Shown here: positions 50,253 through 56,226 of the stretch, in pieces
Numbering within the stretch: the first letter of the stretch is position 1
How the letters are laid out: the number at the start of each line of letters is the position of its first letter
Assembly (NCBI RefSeq): GCF_004053875.1
Contig: NZ_SBIP01000003.1
Location: forward strand, 806,001 to 870,000
Direction: 5' to 3'
Length of the DNA: 64,000 nucleotides
Origin: Neorhizobium lilium
Lineage (GTDB): Bacteria; Pseudomonadota; Alphaproteobacteria; Rhizobiales; Rhizobiaceae
Translations under genes and position numbers: made by a program
Notes under the pieces: model-generated
Databases searched by the model: none
What the model saw: only the letters and a program-made list of their open reading frames with translations
Told to the model about the DNA's origin: nothing

Positions 50253-50737
50253 ACGCAGTCATTCCGGCTCTTCGGTGGGGAGAAGTTAAGCGAAAACGTC
50301 AACAGGATCATACCGTAGCTCAGGCTTTTGCACCTGTCCATGAAGAACGATAGCCCAGATCAGGCGCCTGGACGCGATGTATATTAGGACCAATCGACAT
50401 TCAGGTTTCGGGCGTGGCGCGAGCGGATTTTGTTTCTGAACAGGAGGGAAGGCCGCAGTGGAGCCTTTCCTCCACAAGGCCTTTCCGACGTCTTCAGAGA
50501 CAAAATCCGCCGCGTCCCGCAGGGATATGGTGAAAATCGCCCATTTCCGCGTCGCGAACCCTCGATGGATATAGGATCCACCATCGGTTTCGCTCCTCGA
50601 ACTGAACGATTTTCTCTCATACCACGCTCCAAATCCTGAATGTCAATTGGTCCTCAAGTTCATTGCAGGCGAATGACAATTACTGTTTACACTGGCCTTG
50701 TACGGATCGACTGCCAAGCAGCAGGAAGGGCGATGTC
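50253..50737. other. 485-bp gap with repeat element B
   Basis: Between the divergent yej operon and the GT32-like gene. 50253-50386 should hold the yej promoter; 50387-50653 is the MITE-like element; 50654-50737 holds the RBS of the GT32 gene (AGGAAGGG). Small ORFs here on both strands look like chance frames in the repeat. Confidence 0.6.
50387..50653. mobile_element. MITE-like element B with terminal inverted repeats and inner hairpin
   Basis: The ends 50387-50417 (GGACCAATCGACATTCAGG...GCGTGG) and 50622-50653 are imperfect inverted repeats: the first 19 bases match at 18 places, then similarity continues to GCGTGG. Inside, 50423-50440 (GCGGATTTTGTTTCTGAA) pairs with 50493-50510 with one G-U, and inner arms GTGGAG/CTCCAC and GGAAGGCC/GGCCTTTCC continue to a 6-base loop, so 50423-50510 forms a nearly unbroken long hairpin. 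Total length is 267 bp. No transposase or clear target duplication is seen. Confidence 0.7.
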
Positions 50738-51721
50738 TTGAAATCGAGTGGACAGATCAGGGCGGCATACCGGGAACGTCTCGTTGCGGCACGCGCCATG
50801 ATCGAGGCGGGGAGGCTGGGCGAGGCGCGGGAGGCGCTGGATGCCTTGAAGGGGGACGGCACGCTGATGGCAGGCGACATGCTGGGCCAGAAGACGGTGC
50901 TTGGCCTGCCGCGCCGTCTGCATTCCGCTTATCTGAAGCTTGCCAAGGCAGAGGGCGATCCGGTCGCGCGCATCGGCCTGCAACACGGCCTCGTGCCAGA
51001 TCCCGCCTTGCTGGAAGCGTTCGCCCGGTTCGACCTCGGCGAAACGCGGCGGATGACGGAGCTCGGCCGTACGGCCGTGCCGCGTGTCCTGCACCAGATA
51101 TGGCTGGGCGGCCTCGGGCTGCCTTCATCGACGGCGCGCTGGGCCGAGCACGCGCACAAGACCGGCTTCGAATACCGGTTGTGGCGGGAGGCGGATCTGG
51201 AGGCGCTTGGCGTCACGGAGCATCCGGCCTATCGGCAGATGCTGGACGAGGGGGATTATCCCGGCGCGGTCGATGTGGCGCGCTATGTCGTGCTGCATAC
51301 GCTGGGCGGCATCTATATCGACTGCGACTGGTATCCGGCTCGTGACGATCTGGGCTTTGCCGATCTCCTGCCGCTTGTCGGCCTGACCGCGCTTGCGGAA
51401 GACACGCCCCGGGAAACCGGGCGCGGCTCGCTGCTCTTCACCAATTCGCTGCTTGCCGCGCCGGCCGGGCATCCGGTTTTCGCGCGGCTGCTGGATGTCA
51501 TGCCGGAGGTTATGGCCGTGCTTCCCGGCGCGCCCGCATGGTGGTCCACCGGCCCGCTGGTCCTGACCGTGCTGTTCCGCAGCACAAGCGTCTGTGTTCC
51601 CGATGCCGACCTTGTTGCCGCTAACCTGCCGCGCCGCGCCCCCTTCGGCGAAGTCGAAGCTGCCTGCGCAACTGCGGTCGCAGAGGGTCACGGCCTGCTC
51701 ATTGGCTGGAAATCCTGGTAA
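50738..51721 (+). CDS. GT32-like glycosyltransferase
   Basis: The 327-residue protein has a helical N-terminus (about 1-95) and then a GT32/OCH1-type domain: VPRVLHQIWLGGLGLPSS, GAVDVARYVVLHTLGGIYIDCDWYPARDD with the DxD metal motif as DCD, and LLFTNSLLAAPAGHPVFARLL. It would transfer a hexose, possibly to a surface glycan or lipid. The start is likely TTG 50738 after AGGAAGGG. The frame opens at 50663. The repeat element B ends 84 bp upstream. It is convergent with the deacetylase-like gene. Confidence 0.85.
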   Translation: MKSSGQIRAAYRERLVAARAMIEAGRLGEAREALDALKGDGTLMAGDMLGQKTVLGLPRRLHSAYLKLAKAEGDPVARIGLQHGLVPDPALLEAFARFDLGETRRMTELGRTAVPRVLHQIWLGGLGLPSSTARWAEHAHKTGFEYRLWREADLEALGVTEHPAYRQMLDEGDYPGAVDVARYVVLHTLGGIYIDCDWYPARDDLGFADLLPLVGLTALAEDTPRETGRGSLLFTNSLLAAPAGHPVFARLLDVMPEVMAVLPGAPAWWSTGPLVLTVLFRSTSVCVPDADLVAANLPRRAPFGEVEAACATAVAEGHGLLIGWKSW

Positions 51722-51727
51722 CCTCGT

Positions 51728-52459
51728 TCAGAGATCGAGCGCTTCCCTGGCGCTGATCCAGGTGCAGGCCGGATGATCTGCCGTCGCCTCGAACAACTCT
51801 TCCAGGAAGCGCCAGGCATTTTCGTCATGCACCAGGTGATGAGTGAGAATGCCGATCGCCACTGGCCGCTCGGGCGCCTCAAGCAGTTCCGCCAGATCCC
51901 GGAAAAGCTCTGCCGGATCGCGCCCGCCTCGGATGCCGTGCCAGTTCATGATATCGACATGGGTGTTGAGAAGGGGCAGCGCGCCCGGCTGCTCCGCCCC
52001 AAAAACGGAAAGCGCGCGGAAGCCAAGCGAAGGCAGGGCCTCCACCACTGAAGGCGCGATGCGGTTCCACGGCGGCACCAGCATGGGAATGAATTGCTGC
52101 GGATAGAGGCCTGAGAGCTTGTCGAACCCTTTCGCCAGCTCCTGCAGGGTTTCATCAAGCGGCCGGTGCGAGCCCAGTTCCTGCTTCTTCTCGCGCGGAC
52201 CCGCATGATTTGCATGCGACCAGCCATGCACAGCGACCAAAACGTCGTCGCCCCCTCGAAGAGCCTCGGCAAGGGCGGCTCCCGTACCTTCAGGGATGAT
52301 CGCCAGCGTCAGCGGCACGTCATGGATAGCCGTCAGCGCGAGAAGGCGTTCGAGCGCTGGCGTCGGCTCGACGGCATCGTCGTCCCGCAGCCAGAACCGA
52401 ACCCCATGACCGGATGCCTGCAGTCGCTCCAGCGTCTGTTTCAACATGTCGAGGCTCAT
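51728..52459 (-). CDS. Polysaccharide deacetylase-like protein
   Basis: The 243-residue protein has a NodB-like barrel: the metal Asp region FWLRDDDAVEPTPAL, HGWSHANH with two His, VPPWNRIAPSVVEALPSLGF and the closing His in GILTHHLVHDENAW. It may deacetylate an N-acetyl sugar in the glycan made by neighbouring enzymes; no signal peptide is seen, so it may work in the cytosol. It overlaps the upstream GT4 gene by four bases (ATGA). Confidence 0.85.
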   Translation of the reverse strand: MSLDMLKQTLERLQASGHGVRFWLRDDDAVEPTPALERLLALTAIHDVPLTLAIIPEGTGAALAEALRGGDDVLVAVHGWSHANHAGPREKKQELGSHRPLDETLQELAKGFDKLSGLYPQQFIPMLVPPWNRIAPSVVEALPSLGFRALSVFGAEQPGALPLLNTHVDIMNWHGIRGGRDPAELFRDLAELLEAPERPVAIGILTHHLVHDENAWRFLEELFEATADHPACTWISAREALDL

Positions 52460-53550
52460 TCCGTTTGTCCTTCGCAGGCTCTGACAACGATGTCGTTGAG
52501 CTGCCCGGCGATAATGCCAATCGCTCGCTCTTCGGTCACGAAACGGCGAGCGCCGGCTGCAAGCCGCGTCCGCGTTTGGTCATCCCGCAGAAGGGAGGCG
52601 ATCGCACTCGCATAGGCTTTGGCGTCTCCCGGCGGCGTCAGTATGCCGCTACGGCCATCGGCAACCGCTTCCGGCACGCCGGCGACCGCCTCGGCCACGA
52701 CCGGCACGCCCGCCGCCTGCGCCTCCAGATAGGCGAGCCCATAGGCCTCCCCATGTCCGGGCCAGAGATACAGCGCCGCCGTCGCCAGCAGATCGGCGAT
52801 CTCTGCCCGATCCTTCTGGCCATGCCAGACGACGCGGTTTGCCAGCTCGCCTGCAAACAGCCGTTCGATCTGCTCCCGCGCCGGTCCATCCCCGACGATG
52901 CCGAGCGTCCAGGGAAGATCGAGGATAAGGCGCAGCGCTGCGGCCAGCGCCTCGTAGCTGCTCAGCTTGTCGCCCGGCCGCATCATCGCCACCGTCATCA
53001 GGTGGTTTGCCTCCGGCTCCGGCGACCGCACCAGATAAGGCTGCGGATCGATGAACGGGGCCAGGCGAACGAGACGGGCATCGGGTGCGGCCTGCGCGAG
53101 GCCGGCCCGGTCGCGTTCCGTGAAACAGATATTGGCAGCCGCCAGCCGCCCGCCGTCCAGCACTCGCTCCTGCGCTTGCGCCCAACAGCCGACGTTGCGG
53201 CGCCCCGAATAGGAGGTCTCTGCGGTCATGTAAGGAATGTCGAAACGGCGGCAGAGGGCAGGGCCGAGCAGGTCCGGCGCCTTGTAATAGGGGTGGTAGG
53301 AGACCCACAGGTCCGGTGTGCCGGATGCTGCCCAAAGCCCGGAAATGCGGCCGATTTCCTGCTCAGCTTCACGGTCTCTCGCTTCGGTGGCGCTGTCCGC
53401 CGAGGGCAGGAAGGAACGCAGCTCGGAGACGACTGTGACCTTATGCCCGGCAAGCGTGAGCGCCGCCATCAGCTGGCGGGCCATCAGCCGGTCGCCGGAG
53501 GGAACGGGATGATGCGGCGATTTGAGCGGCGCATAAAAGGCGATGTTCAT
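52456..53550 (-). CDS. GT4-family glycosyltransferase
   Basis: The 364-residue GT-B enzyme begins MNIAFYAPLKSPHHPVPSGDRLMARQLMAALTLAGHKV and has the GT4 donor region VAMMRPGDKLSSYEALAAALRLI, WTLGIVGDGPAREQIERLF, LYLWPGHGEAYGLAYLEAQAAGVPVVAEAVAGVPEAV (E-x7-E). ATG 53550 matches family starts; the frame extends to 53847 over the divergent dehydrogenase gene. It is in an operon with the deacetylase gene. Confidence 0.9.
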   Translation of the reverse strand: MNIAFYAPLKSPHHPVPSGDRLMARQLMAALTLAGHKVTVVSELRSFLPSADSATEARDREAEQEIGRISGLWAASGTPDLWVSYHPYYKAPDLLGPALCRRFDIPYMTAETSYSGRRNVGCWAQAQERVLDGGRLAAANICFTERDRAGLAQAAPDARLVRLAPFIDPQPYLVRSPEPEANHLMTVAMMRPGDKLSSYEALAAALRLILDLPWTLGIVGDGPAREQIERLFAGELANRVVWHGQKDRAEIADLLATAALYLWPGHGEAYGLAYLEAQAAGVPVVAEAVAGVPEAVADGRSGILTPPGDAKAYASAIASLLRDDQTRTRLAAGARRFVTEERAIGIIAGQLNDIVVRACEGQTE

Positions 53551-53729
53551 GGCCCCGATAAGCCCAAGCGGCAGCGATCTGGCAAGGCCCGCGCTTTCGA
53601 AAATCTGTCGGGCGTACCAATTTTTCGCGCCTGCCGCGGCATCGAGCCCGTTTGCGCACGTCTTGACAGAGCCTGTCATTCGTCTCACCTGAGGGCCGTC
53701 ATACAGGCAGGCAGCGGAGTTATTCCCTT

Positions 53730-55073
53730 TTGAGCATGCAACAGGAAAAGGCGGCGGCGCTTCTCGCTGCCATCGGCGCGAAACAGGCCCGCATCGGCGT
53801 AATCGGGCTTGGCTATGTCGGCCTGCCGCTCGCCATGACGGCGTCACGCGCCGGCTTCACCGTGCTTGGCTTCGATATCGACCCGGACAAGATGACCGCC
53901 ATCGATGCCGGCCGCAGCTATATCGACGCGGTGCCGGATGCCGTGCTCGCTTCCGAGCGCGAAGCCGGGCGCTTCTCCGCCACCACCGACTTCATGAGGC
54001 TCGGCGAATGCGACGTCATCGCCATCTGCGTGCCGACCCCGCTGACCCGTCATCGCGAGCCGGATCTTTCCTATGTCAGCGGCACATGTCGCCAGATCCT
54101 CGGCACGCTGCGGCACGGCCAGCTCATCGTGCTGGAATCCACCACCTATCCCGGTACGACGGAAGAGGTGATGAAGCCGATCCTCGAAGAGAGCGGCCTT
54201 GTTGCGGGGACTGATTTCTTCCTGGGCTACTCCCCAGAACGTGAAGATCCCGGCAATCGCGATTTCGAAACCTCTACCATCCCCAAGATCGTCGCAGGCG
54301 ACGGGGAGGCGGCTGCCGCCTTGGTCGCGGCCTTCTACGGCGCGGTGGTGAAGACCGTCGTGCCCGTCTCCAGCACCCGGACGGCCGAGGCCGTGAAGCT
54401 GACCGAGAATGTGTTTCGCGCCGTCAATATCGCGCTCGTCAACGAACTGAAGCTCGTCTACGAGCGGATGGGCATCGACATCTGGGAGGTCGTTAACGCC
54501 GCCAAGACCAAGCCATTCGGCTACATGCCCTTCTATCCTGGCCCCGGCCTCGGGGGCCATTGCATCCCGATCGATCCCTTTTACCTCACTTGGAAGTCGC
54601 GGGAATACGACCAGCCGACCCGCTTTATCGAGCTTGCCGGCGAAATCAACACGGCCATGCCGCGCTATGTGGTGGACCGGCTGGCGGAAGCGCTGGATCG
54701 GTCACTCGGCAAGGCGCTTAGCCGCTCGCGCATCCTGATCCTCGGTCTCGCCTACAAGAAGAACGTGCCCGACATCCGTGAAAGCCCCTCGCTGCGGCTG
54801 ATGGAGCTGCTGATCGAGCGTGGCGCGGATGTGGCCTACCACGATCCCCATATCGCCGAAGTGCCGCGCACCCGCGAATACGGCCACCTCAAGGGTCGCA
54901 AATCCGTGCCCTTCACGGCCGAGGAACTGGCGGGCTTCGATGCGGCAATCGTCGCGACCGATCACGACCAGGTCGATTACCAGCGCGTGGCAGAGCTCAT
55001 TCCTCTCGTGGTCGATACGAGGAACACATTCGGCTCCCGGGGCATTGCCTCCGCCAATATCGTCAAGGCCTGA
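53730..55073 (+). CDS. Nucleotide-sugar dehydrogenase (UDP-GlcNAc/UDP-ManNAc type)
   Basis: The 447-residue protein is of the WbpA/WecC/TviB group that oxidises C6 of UDP-HexNAc to a uronic acid with NAD+. Seen are the Rossmann start IGVIGLGYVGLPLAMTASRAG, VPTPLTRHREPDLSYV, ESTTYPGTTEE, SPEREDPGN, the catalytic Cys in GPGLGGHCIPIDPFYLTWK, and LGLAYKKNVPDIRESPSL. TTG 53730 lies 10 bp after GGAG; ATG 53736 is also possible. It gives an acidic sugar for the local glycan and is followed at 34 bp by the methyltransferase gene. Confidence 0.93.
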   Translation: MSMQQEKAAALLAAIGAKQARIGVIGLGYVGLPLAMTASRAGFTVLGFDIDPDKMTAIDAGRSYIDAVPDAVLASEREAGRFSATTDFMRLGECDVIAICVPTPLTRHREPDLSYVSGTCRQILGTLRHGQLIVLESTTYPGTTEEVMKPILEESGLVAGTDFFLGYSPEREDPGNRDFETSTIPKIVAGDGEAAAALVAAFYGAVVKTVVPVSSTRTAEAVKLTENVFRAVNIALVNELKLVYERMGIDIWEVVNAAKTKPFGYMPFYPGPGLGGHCIPIDPFYLTWKSREYDQPTRFIELAGEINTAMPRYVVDRLAEALDRSLGKALSRSRILILGLAYKKNVPDIRESPSLRLMELLIERGADVAYHDPHIAEVPRTREYGHLKGRKSVPFTAEELAGFDAAIVATDHDQVDYQRVAELIPLVVDTRNTFGSRGIASANIVKA

Positions 55074-55107
55074 GCGGCCGATAGCAAGACAAGGAAAAGC
55101 GTCTCTC

Positions 55108-55590
55108 ATGAGCAGACTAGACAGTTTCATCAGCCGCATGACGGCCCAGCGCGACATTCTGAACCACGTCGAAGGCACGCTCGGTCTGCCGACGGAAGGC
55201 GACATCTTCGAGGTGGGGCTGGGCAATGGACGCACCTACAGCCATTTGCGGCAGCTTTTTCCCGATCGCCGCATCATCGCCTTCGACCGTTACATGGGCG
55301 CGCATAAGACCGAAGCTCCTGAGCCGGAGGATGTGGTGCTTGGCGAGATCAAGGAAACCGGCCAGGATTATATCGGGAAGGACGCCGCCCTGGTCCATGC
55401 GGATATCGGCCAAGGCTACCCGGAAAAGGATGCCGTGACGCTCACCTGGCTGCCGCAGATGGTGGCGGGCATGCTGGCTCAAGGTGCCTATGCGGTCAGC
55501 GGCCTGCCGCTCATCCATCCGGAGCTTGAAGAGCTGCCGCGCCTGCCGTCCGTGGAAGAGGGCCGCTACTTTTATTACCGGAAGAGATAG
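55108..55590 (+). CDS. Class I SAM-dependent methyltransferase-like protein
   Basis: The 160-residue protein has the SAM-binding motif I DIFEVGLGNGRTYSHLRQLFP and motif II IIAFDRYMGAH, then a short rest with DAALVHADIGQGYPEKDAVTLTWLPQM. It is shorter than most methyltransferases (about 200-250 residues), so it covers little beyond the Rossmann core. The substrate is unknown; location after the sugar dehydrogenase suggests glycan methylation. AAGGAAAAG precedes ATG 55108. A hairpin terminator follows. Confidence 0.8.
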   Translation: MSRLDSFISRMTAQRDILNHVEGTLGLPTEGDIFEVGLGNGRTYSHLRQLFPDRRIIAFDRYMGAHKTEAPEPEDVVLGEIKETGQDYIGKDAALVHADIGQGYPEKDAVTLTWLPQMVAGMLAQGAYAVSGLPLIHPELEELPRLPSVEEGRYFYYRKR

Positions 55591-55605
55591 TCGGCTGGAT
55601 CACGG

Positions 55606-55632
55606 CGGGGTGAAGTGATTCGCCCCGTTTCG
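55606..55632 (+). terminator. Terminator after the methyltransferase gene
   Basis: CGGGGTGAA (55606-55614) pairs with TTCGCCCCG (55619-55627) with one T-G pair and a 4-base loop, followed by TTTCGG. It lies 16 bp after the stop codon. Confidence 0.7.
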
Positions 55633-55695
55633 GCCATAGTCCCACTGCAACGAGACATTCGCTGCGACGCACCATTCAAGGGCGCGAACAGCATT

Positions 55696-55718
55696 ACTCG
55701 GCTCCAGTGGAGCCGAGT
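55696..55718 (-). terminator. Perfect hairpin after the cNMP-fold gene
   Basis: ACTCGGCTCC (55696-55705) and GGAGCCGAGT (55709-55718) form a perfect 10-bp stem with a 3-base loop, 18 bp downstream of the minus-strand cNMP-fold gene. No T-run follows, so termination may be weak. Confidence 0.55.
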
Positions 55719-55735
55719 TGAAGACGAAGTGATGA

Positions 55736-56203
55736 TTAGATAGCAGGCTGATCGATGCGGTTGCTGCCGTTGAAACGTGAACCGCGTAAGTTCTCAGCCA
55801 GCGTCCGGCTGATCTCCATGTTGATGCGCGGATTGTCGGCAATGACCTTGAAGAACGTATCCTTGGCAATGCGCAGTGCCTCAACCTCCGTCTTCGCACG
55901 TGCGGTAACCGCCTGCAAAGAATTGGAGATCAAGCACATCTCACCAATGATTGAATTGCAGGATGCCTCGCCGATCTTTATGTCTTCACCGGAAGTGTTG
56001 GTGAACAATTCGGCAATGCCGCTCAGGATCACATAAGCCGCTTCAGCGCTGTCACCCTGGCAAAACAGTTCCTGCCCCGGCTCGAAGCAGACCCGGTCGG
56101 ATGTAAAGGCAAGCAGCTTCAGTTTGCAGGGATCGACCCGGCAAAAATATGGGACCTTGCGTAGCAACTGCACTTCGTCGTTCAGCAACATGGTTTGCAC
56201 CAT
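55736..56203 (-). CDS. Cyclic-nucleotide-binding-fold protein
   Basis: The 155-residue protein is a single cNMP-binding domain: LLRKVPYFCRVDPCKLKLLAFTSDRVCFEPGQELFCQGDSAEAAYVILSG..., then the phosphate-binding cassette IIGEMCLISNSLQAVTARAKTEVEAL. The GE of the cassette is present but the Arg of the usual R-x-(A/T)-(S/T) is Gln, so cNMP binding is doubtful. It has no HTH or catalytic part. It lies 23 bp after the ABC-like gene on the same strand and is likely co-transcribed, so it may be a regulatory subunit or partner of that membrane protein. Confidence 0.85.
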   Translation of the reverse strand: MVQTMLLNDEVQLLRKVPYFCRVDPCKLKLLAFTSDRVCFEPGQELFCQGDSAEAAYVILSGIAELFTNTSGEDIKIGEASCNSIIGEMCLISNSLQAVTARAKTEVEALRIAKDTFFKVIADNPRINMEISRTLAENLRGSRFNGSNRIDQPAI

Positions 56204-56226
56204 CTGGTCTTTGTGGTGGCAAATAA

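Noticed and set aside
48342..50318. A 658-codon open frame on the plus strand opposite yejF
   Set aside because: It mirrors the ABC ATPase gene codon by codon and has no domain features or start region of its own.
50384..50639. Small ORFs on both strands before the GT32 gene
   Set aside because: They cover the inverted-repeat element B on both strands, as expected for a palindromic repeat rather than a gene.
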